DNA of 22,702 nucleotides from SIG673 sp045638685 (GCA_045638685.1 JAZUBT010000038.1:1-22702); one strand, 5' to 3'; shown: positions 13,431 through 21,650, numbered from the stretch's first letter. Numbers and translations are program-made. Notes: generated by a model not told the origin, from the sequence alone.

Positions 13431-16019
13431 ATGGATAAAAAGAGAGAAAACGAAGATATAGAATTTAAAGACCAAAAAATTATTCCCGTACAAATGGGAA
13501 AGGAAGTAAAAACTTCATTTATAAATTATGCGATGAGCGTTATAATGGCGAGAGCGCTCCCCGACGTGCGCGACGGTCTTAAGCCGGTTCACCGCCGCAT
13601 ACTTTACGCAATGTACGAGGACCACCTGACTTACGATAAGCCGTTCCGTAAATCCGCGACTACCGTCGGTAACGTTCTTGGACGTTATCATCCTCACGGA
13701 GACAGCGCGGTTTATGACACGATGGTTCGTATGGCGCAGGATTTCTCACTCAGATACCCTCTTATCGACGGCCACGGTAACTTCGGTAATATAGACGGAG
13801 ACGACGCTGCGGCGTACCGTTATACCGAGGCGAGAATGAGTAAGCTTGCCGACTCAATGCTTGTCGATATTGAAAAGGACGTCGTTGATTTCACGCCGAA
13901 CTTTGACAATAAATTAAAGGAGCCTACCGTACTTCCGTCAAGATTTCCGAACCTGCTTGTAAACGGTTCGATAGGAATTGCGGTCGGTATGGCGACAAAT
14001 ATCCCGACACACAACCTCGGAGAGGTTATTGACGGTGCTATCTACTTAATGGAAAACCCCGACGCAACCACCGCCGACCTTATGGAGCGCGTAAAAGGTC
14101 CCGACTTCCCGACGGGAGCTATAATCTGCGGCACAAGCGGAATAAGAGAGGCTTACGAGACGGGCAGAGGAAAGATAAAGGTTCGCTCCCGCGCTACGGT
14201 TGAGGAGGAAAACAGAAGAATAGTTATAACCGAAATACCGTATCAGGTAAACAAGGTAACTCTCGTTGAGCAGATGGTAAACTGCCATAAGGAGAAAAAG
14301 GTTGACGGTATAACCGATATACGCGACGAATCGGGTAAGGACGGGCTTCGTATAGTCGTTGAATTCCGCAGAGACGTAAACGGACAGGTTCTTCTTAACC
14401 AGCTTTATAAATATACTCAGCTTGAGGATACCTTTGCGGCTAATATGCTCGCGCTTGTTGACAATATTCCGAAGGTTCTCGGACTTAAGGATATGCTTCA
14501 TTATTATATTGAGCATCAGAAGGAGGTTATTGTCCGCCGTCTGAAGTTCGAGCTTGAAAAGGCAAAGAAGGAGGCGCATATCTGCGAAGGATATACGGTA
14601 GCCTCCGATAACATTGACGAGGTCGTTGAGATAATCAAGGGCTCCTCCAACATCGCAGACGCTAAGGAAAGGCTCTGCGGAAGATTCGGTCTTACCGATC
14701 CGCAGGCTCAGGCAATAGTTGAAATGACTCTCGGACGTCTTACCGGACTTGAGCGCCGTAAGGTCGAGGAGCGTCTTGCAAAGCTTTACGCGGTAATAGA
14801 GGATATTACGGACAAGCTTTCCGATGAGCTTAAGATAATGCAGATTATAAAGGACGATCTTACAGAGCTTAAAAACAAGTTCTCCGACGAAAGACGCACC
14901 GAGATAAGTCTCCTTGCCGATATAGACGACGAGGACCTTATCGAAAGACACACCTGCGTTATAACTATGACTCACGCGGGATACATTAAGAGAATGTCCT
15001 CCGAGAGCTACAGTGCTCAGGCAAGAGGCGGTAAGGGAATTAAGGGAATAACCACCAAGGAGGAGGACTTTGTTGAAAGCGTAATCGCGGTTCACAGCCA
15101 CTCAGACCTTATGCTCTTTACAAATTTCGGAAAGGTATTTACCACGAGAGCGTACAAGATACCCGAGGCAAGCAGAACGGCAAAGGGAACAAACGTCGTT
15201 AACCTGCTTGAAATGACCGAGGGAGAAAAGGTTACCGCTATGATTTCGGTAAATGATTACAGCGAGGATGAATATCTCCTTACCGTAACCAAGTTCGGAG
15301 TAGTTAAGAGAACCAGACTTTCCGAGTACGAATATCAGCGCAAAGGCGGTAAGATTGCTCTTACCCTTGACGAGGGAGATGAGCTTGTCTATGCGCGTCA
15401 TACCACGGGAAGCGACGAAATCATTATCGCAACGAGATACGGTAACGCAGTCCGTTTTGACGAAAACGACGCCAGAGTAATGGGAAGAACAGCAAGAGGT
15501 GTTCGCGGAATAAGACTTGCCGAAAACGATTACGTAGTCGGAGTAGCTCTCGTAAACGAGGACGCGCTGCTTCTTACGGTTACCGAAAACGGATTCGGTA
15601 AGAGAAGCCGTTTCAGTGATTTTGTTACCAGAAACAGAGGCGGTAAGGGAGTTTACGTTCACGGTCTTAACGATAAGACGGGACTTCTCGCCGCTATCGC
15701 AACGGTGTGCGAGGAAGACGACGTTGTTCTTGTTTCGAGTGAGGGAATAACGATAAGAACACACGTAAGCGACATTTCCGTTTATTCAAGAAGTGCAAGC
15801 GGAGTTATAGTTATGAGACTTTCCGAAAACGGAAAGGTTTGCTCTCTTGCCAACGTCGGAAAACCGGAGGAAGAGGACGAGACCGCGGAGGAAAACACCG
15901 AGGAAGCCGTTGCAGCAGATAACGCTGAAAACACGGAAACTACCGAAAACACAGAGGTTAACGAAACCGCGGAGGCGACCGAAAGCTCGGAAACTGACGA
16001 AAACACAGAGACCGAATAA
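13431..16019 (+). CDS. gyrA: DNA gyrase subunit A
   Basis: An 862-residue cleavage and rejoining subunit of gyrase. I place the start at ATG 13431, 10 bases after AGAAAGGA; a TTG two codons earlier is open but too close to that site. The catalytic tyrosine is Y131 in AAYRYTEARMSK. The quinolone-determining segment HPHGDSAVYDTM has Ser92 and Asp96, the susceptible-type residues. The C-terminal beta-pinwheel carries the GyrA box QARGGKG, needed for DNA wrapping and supercoiling. After about residue 808 there is an acidic, Thr/Asn/Glu-rich tail of some 55 residues (ENTETTENTEVNETAE and similar). Its stop is followed 57 bases later by a lipoprotein gene. Confidence 0.98.
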   Translation: MDKKRENEDIEFKDQKIIPVQMGKEVKTSFINYAMSVIMARALPDVRDGLKPVHRRILYAMYEDHLTYDKPFRKSATTVGNVLGRYHPHGDSAVYDTMVRMAQDFSLRYPLIDGHGNFGNIDGDDAAAYRYTEARMSKLADSMLVDIEKDVVDFTPNFDNKLKEPTVLPSRFPNLLVNGSIGIAVGMATNIPTHNLGEVIDGAIYLMENPDATTADLMERVKGPDFPTGAIICGTSGIREAYETGRGKIKVRSRATVEEENRRIVITEIPYQVNKVTLVEQMVNCHKEKKVDGITDIRDESGKDGLRIVVEFRRDVNGQVLLNQLYKYTQLEDTFAANMLALVDNIPKVLGLKDMLHYYIEHQKEVIVRRLKFELEKAKKEAHICEGYTVASDNIDEVVEIIKGSSNIADAKERLCGRFGLTDPQAQAIVEMTLGRLTGLERRKVEERLAKLYAVIEDITDKLSDELKIMQIIKDDLTELKNKFSDERRTEISLLADIDDEDLIERHTCVITMTHAGYIKRMSSESYSAQARGGKGIKGITTKEEDFVESVIAVHSHSDLMLFTNFGKVFTTRAYKIPEASRTAKGTNVVNLLEMTEGEKVTAMISVNDYSEDEYLLTVTKFGVVKRTRLSEYEYQRKGGKIALTLDEGDELVYARHTTGSDEIIIATRYGNAVRFDENDARVMGRTARGVRGIRLAENDYVVGVALVNEDALLLTVTENGFGKRSRFSDFVTRNRGGKGVYVHGLNDKTGLLAAIATVCEEDDVVLVSSEGITIRTHVSDISVYSRSASGVIVMRLSENGKVCSLANVGKPEEEDETAEENTEEAVAADNAENTETTENTEVNETAEATESSETDENTETE

Positions 16020-16076
16020 TTCACAGGTTGTATTTTCAAATTTATAAACCCACGAAAACACGAAGGGAGAAAAGCA

Positions 16077-16664
16077 TTGATCAAGAAAATCAAAAAAATA
16101 TCTCTCATATTCATAACGTTACTCCTTATTGTATCTTCCGTAGCTTCCTGCGGAGGAAAAGCCGACAGCGGGGAGGTTTTAGCCGCCTTTTCCGAGCTTT
16201 ACGGAAAAAGCGTTCCGATAAACGAGTATATTTTCGGAAAGGGGCTTCCTTACGATAACCCCGAGGGCTACAATATAGAGGAGCTTACCTCTCCCTATTA
16301 CGTTCCCGTTTCAGAAAGCTCTCCGTATAAAACGAAGGCTGACTTTGAGGCGGCAATTCTCGCCGTTTATTCAAGAGACTATTATGACGTTAGTCTAAAG
16401 CAGGGCTTGTTTGAGGGATACGGAGAAAAGGTTAAGGAAAAGCCGAGATACGTAGAGGAAAACGGAGTTCTGAAAATAGATATAACCAAGATAGGACTTC
16501 CAATAACGGGCACCTTTGATACCGCTTCTGCAAGAGTAAAGGACTCGTCCACCACGGAAGCGGTTATAACCGCAAGCTGGAAATCGGGAAATACGGTTAA
16601 GGATTACGACCTTACGATGGTTCTTGAAGACAGCGGTTGGAGAATGGACAGCCCGACGTACTAG
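16077..16664 (+). CDS. Putative lipoprotein of unknown function
   Basis: A 195-residue protein with a lipoprotein signal: basic start (IKKIKKI), hydrophobic core and lipobox VASC, so Cys25 would be lipidated and the protein anchored outside the membrane. The start is TTG at 16077, supported by GGGAG 7 bases upstream; no ATG fits. The mature part has no motif I recognise. It has alternating beta-like stretches (NGVLKIDITKIGLPITGTFD, and EAVITASWKSGNTVKDYDLT) ending in LEDSGWRMDSPTY, the style of a secreted beta-sandwich or NTF2-like domain. It lies between gyrA and recA and is codirectional; repeat cluster C starts directly at its stop. Confidence 0.8.
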   Translation: MIKKIKKISLIFITLLLIVSSVASCGGKADSGEVLAAFSELYGKSVPINEYIFGKGLPYDNPEGYNIEELTSPYYVPVSESSPYKTKADFEAAILAVYSRDYYDVSLKQGLFEGYGEKVKEKPRYVEENGVLKIDITKIGLPITGTFDTASARVKDSSTTEAVITASWKSGNTVKDYDLTMVLEDSGWRMDSPTY

Positions 16665-16960
16665 CGGGTAGCGTCCACTGGCAAAAGGCGACGGCAGGTA
16701 GGCACCTGCGGGCTTGTTGGCGACGGTAATGTTAAAACGAACATAGCCAGCGTCGCTAAGGCGGGGATTTGCTAAAAATCTAAAATAACAATAATTTTAT
16801 TTCTGGTGCCGGGTAGCACCCGCTGGCTTGTTGGCGATGGCAGGTAAGCACCTGCGGGCTTGTTGGCGACGGCAGGTAAGCACCTGCGGGCTTGTTGGCG
16901 ACGATATTGTTAGAGCGAACATAGCCAGCGTCGCTAAGGCGAGGCTTTGCTAAAAAGCTG
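16665..16960 (-). repeat. Palindromic repeat cluster C, upstream of recA
   Basis: Same family as clusters A, B and D, in the opposite orientation. Two copies of the 41-bp core lie at 16719-16759 and 16897-16937. A 32-bp unit occurs at 16693-16724, in a variant at 16808-16838, and twice as perfect tandem copies at 16839-16870 and 16871-16902. Each unit holds GCAGGT/ACCTGC (variant GGGT/ACCC). The block starts at the lipoprotein stop codon and ends about 50 bases before recA, so it occupies the place of a recA promoter region. No ORF of note. Confidence 0.9.
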
Positions 16961-17008
16961 AAATAGCATTGTTTTTAATAGTGATAACATAAGAAAGGAA
17001 TACATAAT

Positions 17009-18127
17009 ATGGCGACGAAACAGACTAAAAAAGAAACGGACGCATCGGCGTCCGATAGAAAAAAAGCGCTTGATACCGCGATAGCGCATATAACCAAGGC
17101 TTACGGTCAGGGAACTATAATGCGTCTCGGCGAAAACGCCAAGATGCAGGTAAGCGCGGTTTCCACGGGATCCATAATGCTTGATACCGCCCTTGGTATA
17201 GGCGGAGTTCCGAGAGGACGTATAGTTGAAATCTACGGCCCCGAATCCTCGGGTAAAACCACCGTTGCACTTCACGTTGTAGCAGAGGTACAGAAGCTCG
17301 GAGGAACAGCTGCGTTTATCGACGCGGAGCACGCGCTTGACCCCGTTTATGCGAAAAATCTCGGCGTTGACATTAACGAGCTTCTCATTTCTCAGCCCGA
17401 CAGCGGAGAGCAGGCTCTCGAAATTACCGAGGCACTCGTTCGTTCCGGAGCTATCGATGCAATAGTGGTTGACTCGGTAGCGGCGCTCGTTCCTCAGCAG
17501 GAAATAGACGGCGATATGGGAGCCTCCCACGTTGGAGCGCAGGCAAGACTTATGAGCCAGGCCATGAGAAAGCTCTCGGGAGCTATTTCAAAATCAAACT
17601 GCGTATGTATCTTTATTAACCAGCTCCGCGAAAAGGTCGGAGTTATGTACGGCAACCCCGAGGTAACCCCCGGAGGCCGCGCTCTTAAATTCTACTCCTC
17701 TGTAAGAATAGAGGTAAGAAAGGCGGAGGCTCTTAAAAACGGAGCCGATACCTACGGAAACAGAGTTAAATGTAAGGTTGTAAAGAATAAGGTTGCCCCG
17801 CCGTTCAAGACCGCGGAGTTCGACATACTTTACGGAAAGGGAATCTCTAAATCGGGAGAGCTTCTTGACCTCGCGATTGAGCTTGAAATAATTGAAAAGA
17901 GCGGCTCGTGGTTCTCCTACGACGGCAAAAAGCTCGGTCAGGGTAAGGACAATATTAAAGCCATTCTTGAAAGCGATGCGAGACTTTTCGGCGAGATCGA
18001 AAAGAGGGTAAGAGGAGAGGGCGAGAGACTTGACCTTGATATGAAAGAAAAATACGTTGACGAGGACGACGGAGAAGACGACGATCTTTTTGACGTAAAG
18101 CTTGATATGGACGGCGAAGATGCGTAA
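17009..18127 (+). CDS. recA: Recombinase RecA
   Basis: A 372-residue recombinase that forms filaments on single-stranded DNA, pairs homologous strands and triggers LexA self-cleavage. The ATP site GPESSGKT is at 77-84; other hallmarks are YGQGTIMRLGE, STGSIMLDTALGIGG, FIDAEHALDPVYA and NQLREKVGVMYGNPEVTPGG. The C terminus is strongly acidic (DEDDGEDDDLFD), which in known RecA moderates DNA binding. AAAGGA sits 9 bases before the ATG. The recX start lies inside its last codons. I see no GAAC-N4-GTTC LexA box in the 340 bases upstream, which are mostly repeat cluster C. Confidence 0.98.
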   Translation: MATKQTKKETDASASDRKKALDTAIAHITKAYGQGTIMRLGENAKMQVSAVSTGSIMLDTALGIGGVPRGRIVEIYGPESSGKTTVALHVVAEVQKLGGTAAFIDAEHALDPVYAKNLGVDINELLISQPDSGEQALEITEALVRSGAIDAIVVDSVAALVPQQEIDGDMGASHVGAQARLMSQAMRKLSGAISKSNCVCIFINQLREKVGVMYGNPEVTPGGRALKFYSSVRIEVRKAEALKNGADTYGNRVKCKVVKNKVAPPFKTAEFDILYGKGISKSGELLDLAIELEIIEKSGSWFSYDGKKLGQGKDNIKAILESDARLFGEIEKRVRGEGERLDLDMKEKYVDEDDGEDDDLFDVKLDMDGEDA

Positions 18128-18719
18128 AATACCGCTTCCCGACGAAAACAGAAGGCGCGCGGAAAGGCTTACGGGAGAGGGAGAGGATAAAAAATCTTTT
18201 TCAAAGAGTAAGCTTTCGCGAGAGGAAATTTCCGACAGGGGACTAACCGACGGGGATTTTACGGATACCGACGACGGCGGGGATTTAATCAAAAAGGGCG
18301 CGAAAAAAAGCGCAAGGGAATACGCGCTTACGCTTGTTTCAACGCACACCTATACCGAAAACGCGCTTTTTCGGAAGATTAAATCCAAAAGAATTTACTC
18401 CGACGGAGATATTTCCGACGCCGTAGAGTACGTAAAAGGCTTTGGCTACGTAAACGACAGGCGGCTGGCGGAAAACGCCGTGCCGAAGCTTTCCGAGCGT
18501 TGCTTTGGGCGGTCTAAAATCTGCCGTTACCTTGCGTCGAAGGGCATTTCGGAGGATATAATAGATTCTATTGATTTTTCCGAGATTGATTTTGTTTATT
18601 ACTGCAAAAGACTGCTTGACAGGTACGCGGGAAAGCCGGACGAAAAGGTTATGCGCGCACTGCTTAACGCGGGTTATACCTACGACGAAATAGCGGCAGC
18701 AAAAAAGATTTCCGATTAA
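18120..18719 (+). CDS. recX: Regulatory protein RecX
   Basis: A 199-residue RecX-family protein that binds RecA filaments and limits their activity. I choose ATG 18120, which overlaps the recA stop by 8 bases; an open TTG at 18102 would overlap more. The first 65 residues are charged and poorly conserved. The three-helix repeats start around ARYEALTL-like AREYALTLVSTHTYTENAL and continue with DAVEYVKGFGYVNDRRLAEN and RSKICRYLASKGISEDII, then the C-terminal YDEIAAAKKI. Overlap with recA implies translational coupling, so RecA and its inhibitor are made together. Repeat cluster D follows closely. Confidence 0.9.
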   Translation: MRKIPLPDENRRRAERLTGEGEDKKSFSKSKLSREEISDRGLTDGDFTDTDDGGDLIKKGAKKSAREYALTLVSTHTYTENALFRKIKSKRIYSDGDISDAVEYVKGFGYVNDRRLAENAVPKLSERCFGRSKICRYLASKGISEDIIDSIDFSEIDFVYYCKRLLDRYAGKPDEKVMRALLNAGYTYDEIAAAKKISD

Positions 18720-18740
18720 TTGCGAAGAAATCGAGCGCTG

Positions 18741-18806
18741 CCCGACGACGCGCGGTGTGTTTACTCAATGTATCCCGTCGCAGAACGCCGGCGGGTGCTA
18801 CCCGCA
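18741..18806 (+). repeat. Palindromic repeat copy D, between recX and rimO
   Basis: A single copy: 18746-18804 matches 10479-10537 at 52 of 59 positions. It contains GACG (18747-18750) pairing with CGTC (18776-18779) and the hairpin GCGGGT-GCT-ACCCGC (18791-18805). It starts about 20 bases after the recX stop and ends just before the rimO ribosome-binding site. Confidence 0.88.
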
Positions 18807-18827
18807 AACCGGATAGAAAGGTAGAAA

Positions 18828-20186
18828 ATGGAAAATAAAAAGACAAAAATAGGCTTTGTTTCCCTCGGTTGCTCAAAAAATCTTATGGACACCGAGGTTA
18901 TGCTCAGCGAGCTTAACTCAGCAGGCTATGAAATCACTGCGGAGGAAACAGAGGCTGACATAATAATACTTAATACCTGCGGTTTTATAAAAGAAGCAAA
19001 AACCGAGGCGATAGACAACATACTTGATATTGCGTGGCTGAAAAAGAACGCATCGCTTAAAGGACTTATAGTTACCGGCTGTCTCGTTCAGAGATACGGT
19101 GAGGAAATCCTTACCGAGATGCCCGAGGTTGACGCTATCCTTAGCGTGGGTTCGATCCACGAGATAGTAAACGCGGTAAAAGCGGTTGAAAAAGGAGAAA
19201 AATTCGTCTCTGTAAAGAAGCCCGAGGAAGCGGCGCTTGGCGGAGACAGAATAGTAACCACGCCGGAGCACTACGCTTATATGAAGATAGCGGAGGGCTG
19301 TGATAACCGCTGTACCTACTGCGCTATACCCGACATAAGAGGAAAATTCCGCAGCAGACCTATGGAGGATCTTTTAAAGGAAGCAAAGGAGATGGAAGCG
19401 CTCGGCGTAAGAGAGCTTATTCTCGTCGCGCAGGACACCACCCGTTACGGAGAGGATTTGTACGGCGAATATAAGCTTTACGAGCTTATCCGTCTTATAA
19501 CCGATAAAACGAACATTCCGTGGATAAGAATTTTATACTGTTATCCCGATAAGATAACCGACGGCCTTATAGAGGAATTTAAAAACAACGAGCGTCTTGT
19601 AAAGTACATAGACATTCCTATTCAGCATATTAGCGAAAAGGTACTGAAAAAAATGAACCGCCACGGCGGTAAAGAGGCGGTAATTTCGTCTATTAAAAAG
19701 CTGAGGCAGATCCCCGATATGGTTATCCGCAGTACGGTCATAGTCGGATTTCCGGGTGAGACCGAGGAGGAGTTTAACGAGCTGCTTTCCTTCCTCAAAG
19801 AGACACGCTTCGACCGTCTCGGCGCCTTTGAATATTCAAGGGAGGACGGAACCCCCGCGGCTTCATTTGGCGGTCAGGTCTCCGCTGCGAAGAAGAAGGC
19901 AAGATACAAGGCGGTAACCGAGCAGCAGGCTGAAATAGTTGACGAGCTTAATGCGGAAAAGACGGGAAAAACCGTCAAGGTTCTTATAGAAGGATACGAT
20001 CCCGTATCGGAGTCGTATTATTCAAGAAGCTATGCCGACGCTCCGGAAATTGACGGAAAGATTTATATAACGGGAGCGCCGAAAAACGCGTTTTTCCCCG
20101 GAGATTTCGTTGACGTAAAGATATTTGCCTCTCTTGACTGCGACCTCGTTGCCGAGGTATTCAGCGGCACAAAGCACAAAAAATAA
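18828..20186 (+). CDS. rimO: Ribosomal protein uS12 methylthiotransferase RimO
   Basis: A 452-residue radical-SAM enzyme that adds a methylthio group to an aspartate of ribosomal protein S12. The N-terminal cluster domain has Cys15, Cys51 and Cys85 (GCSKN, NTCGF, GCLVQRY), which hold the auxiliary 4Fe-4S cluster. The radical-SAM motif is C158-xxx-C162-xx-C165 in GCDNRCTYC. The opening VSLGCSKNLMDTEVML points to RimO rather than MiaB, as does the C-terminal TRAM-like domain (GKTVKVLIEGYD onward). All cluster cysteines are present. GAAAGG lies 6 bases before the ATG. It is followed by pgsA, a frequent partner in Clostridia. Confidence 0.96.
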   Translation: MENKKTKIGFVSLGCSKNLMDTEVMLSELNSAGYEITAEETEADIIILNTCGFIKEAKTEAIDNILDIAWLKKNASLKGLIVTGCLVQRYGEEILTEMPEVDAILSVGSIHEIVNAVKAVEKGEKFVSVKKPEEAALGGDRIVTTPEHYAYMKIAEGCDNRCTYCAIPDIRGKFRSRPMEDLLKEAKEMEALGVRELILVAQDTTRYGEDLYGEYKLYELIRLITDKTNIPWIRILYCYPDKITDGLIEEFKNNERLVKYIDIPIQHISEKVLKKMNRHGGKEAVISSIKKLRQIPDMVIRSTVIVGFPGETEEEFNELLSFLKETRFDRLGAFEYSREDGTPAASFGGQVSAAKKKARYKAVTEQQAEIVDELNAEKTGKTVKVLIEGYDPVSESYYSRSYADAPEIDGKIYITGAPKNAFFPGDFVDVKIFASLDCDLVAEVFSGTKHKK

Positions 20187-20207
20187 GAGTAGAGAAATTT
20201 TGTTAAA

Positions 20208-20223
20208 CCCTCGGGTGCGAGGG
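20208..20223. repeat. Short hairpin between rimO and pgsA
   Basis: CCCTCG-GGTG-CGAGGG, a perfect 6-bp stem 21 bases past the rimO stop. It is followed by A-rich, not T-rich, DNA, so it is not a standard plus-strand terminator. It might stabilise the rimO end or tune pgsA. Confidence 0.55.
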
Positions 20224-20274
20224 AAAAATAAAAATTATGAGTAAGAAATAAAACAGAACGGAAGGGAATTAAAA

Positions 20275-20862
20275 ATGAATTTACCGAATAAACTTACGTG
20301 CGCACGAATGGCGCTTATACCGTTTTTCCTCTTTTTCTTAATTTTTCCCGAAATAATCGGACTAGACCTGTCAAGAATAATAGCGGCGGTAATATTTGCA
20401 ATTACCGCGTTTACCGATATGCTTGACGGTAAGATAGCGAGAAAATATAATCTCGTAACCGTTTTCGGAAAATTTATGGGCCCTCTTGCAGACAAGCTTA
20501 TGGTTTTCGGAGCGATGATAGGAATACTCGTTTTAAATACGGTAAACGCTCAGAGCGCGCTTTTAACCTTTAATAAGGTTTTCGCTGTATGCGCTTTTGT
20601 GATTATATTCAGAGAGCTTGCCGTTACCTCTATGAGAATGGTTGTTTCAAATGCTGACGGAATAGTTATAGCGGCAAACATTTTCGGAAAGCTTAAAACC
20701 GTTTCGCAGATTATAGGTATAATAGTTATACTTATCGAGCCTATTTTTAACGATGTTCCTTACGTTTCATACGTTATGCTTGGAATAATGGTTTTCACCA
20801 CACTTTTCTCGGGATTTAACTACTTCAAGGCTTATTGGCCTCATATAAATTCTAATAAGTAA
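20275..20862 (+). CDS. pgsA: CDP-diacylglycerol-glycerol-3-phosphate 3-phosphatidyltransferase-like protein, third catalytic Asp replaced by Gly
   Basis: A 195-residue membrane protein of the CDP-alcohol phosphatidyltransferase family; PgsA makes phosphatidylglycerol phosphate, the first step to phosphatidylglycerol. Start MNLPNKLTCARMALIP and about six hydrophobic segments are typical. The family motif D(x2)DG(x2)AR(x8)G(x3)D(x3)D reads D48, D51, G52, A55, R56, G65, Gly69, D73. Residue 69 should be the third metal-binding aspartate (usually GKFLDPLADK); here the codon is GGC (20479-20481), one base from GAC. Everything else around it is intact. It follows rimO by 88 bases with GGAAGGGA ahead of the ATG. 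Family is certain; activity is doubtful, or the base is a sequencing error. Confidence 0.9.
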   Translation: MNLPNKLTCARMALIPFFLFFLIFPEIIGLDLSRIIAAVIFAITAFTDMLDGKIARKYNLVTVFGKFMGPLADKLMVFGAMIGILVLNTVNAQSALLTFNKVFAVCAFVIIFRELAVTSMRMVVSNADGIVIAANIFGKLKTVSQIIGIIVILIEPIFNDVPYVSYVMLGIMVFTTLFSGFNYFKAYWPHINSNK

Positions 20863-20906
20863 TTTTTTAAAAAAGACTGTTCTATGGCAGCAAAACTGGA
20901 GGAGCT

Positions 20907-21581
20907 ATGGCATTTACCTATTGCACGAACTGTGGAGAAAAAATAGACGACAGCGTCGAAAAATGTCCTCACTGTAATCACCCGAAGGGTGTTGACAGAG
21001 TTTACGGATATACCCCGGAGGACTTCGGAAAAAAGGAAAGCGCTGAGAGTCAAAGCGGTAGCCAAAACGGGCAGAATACCGGCGCGCAGGGAGGAAATCC
21101 TTGGGAAAACGGGCAAAATCAGTATGGACAGAACAAAAACCCGTGGGAGAATGGACAGAACCCATACGGTCAGAATGGCGGTCAGGGCGAAAAACCGTGG
21201 GAAAACAGCGGAAATCCTTACGGCAGCAGCGGCGGTCCGTGGCAAAACCCTTACGGCGGCCCCTACAACAACGGGCAGAGCTACGGAGGATACCAGCCGT
21301 GGCAGCCGAGGGAGAAAAAGAAGATAAGCGTAGGACTTCTCATCTTTTCAATAATTAATATACTGCTCGGCACCTGCTGCGCGGGAAGCATTTTTGGAAT
21401 TATCGGACTTGTTTTCGCGATAACCGCGAGAGATGCTGCAACCGAAGCAGAGGAGATACGCAGAAAGAAAATTTCGCTCGCGATAAATATAATCGCGGTT
21501 ATTCTTACCGTGGCGTTTATGATAAGCTTTGCGATAGGCTTTATTCAGAGCGGCGGCATTTCGGCGGTTTTACCGCAGTAA
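20907..21581 (+). CDS. Zinc-ribbon protein with PWENGQN-type repeats and two membrane segments
   Basis: A 224-residue protein in three parts. Residues 1-30 are a zinc ribbon with CTNCGE and CPHCNH. Residues 45-135 are a Gly/Asn/Gln/Pro/Tyr-rich stretch with imperfect repeats of PWENGQNPYGQN (three good copies, then PWQNPYGG). Residues 138-215 hold two hydrophobic helices (VGLLIFSIINILLGTCCAG with IFGIIGLVFAI, and IAVILTVAFMISFAIGFI) around a charged AATEAEEIRRKK loop, in the style of DUF4190-type membrane proteins. Both ends probably face the cytoplasm. GGAGGAG lies 2-4 bases before the ATG. The function is unknown; the layout recurs in many Clostridia proteins. Confidence 0.85.
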   Translation: MAFTYCTNCGEKIDDSVEKCPHCNHPKGVDRVYGYTPEDFGKKESAESQSGSQNGQNTGAQGGNPWENGQNQYGQNKNPWENGQNPYGQNGGQGEKPWENSGNPYGSSGGPWQNPYGGPYNNGQSYGGYQPWQPREKKKISVGLLIFSIINILLGTCCAGSIFGIIGLVFAITARDAATEAEEIRRKKISLAINIIAVILTVAFMISFAIGFIQSGGISAVLPQ

Positions 21582-21606
21582 AAATAAAAAAGTAAAAGGC
21601 AACCTT

Positions 21607-21650
21607 AAGGGACACCTACCATAAAGCAGGTAGGTGTCCCTTGGCATTTT
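21607..21650 (+). terminator. Strong terminator after the zinc-ribbon gene
   Basis: AAGGGACACCTACC (21607-21620) and GGTAGGTGTCCCTT (21629-21642) form a 14-bp perfect stem with loop ATAAAGCA, followed by GGCATTTTT. It marks the border between host-style genes and the tnpV block. Confidence 0.85.

Noticed and set aside
16719..16937. CGAACATAG half-sites resembling a LexA box before recA
   Set aside because: Only half of GAAC-N4-GTTC is present and the same bases recur in the repeat copy behind recF, so they belong to the repeat.
20884..20943. Short frame MAAKLEELWHLPIARTVEKK before the zinc-ribbon gene
   Set aside because: Only about 20 codons, without a good ribosome-binding site, and overlapping the better supported gene at 20907.
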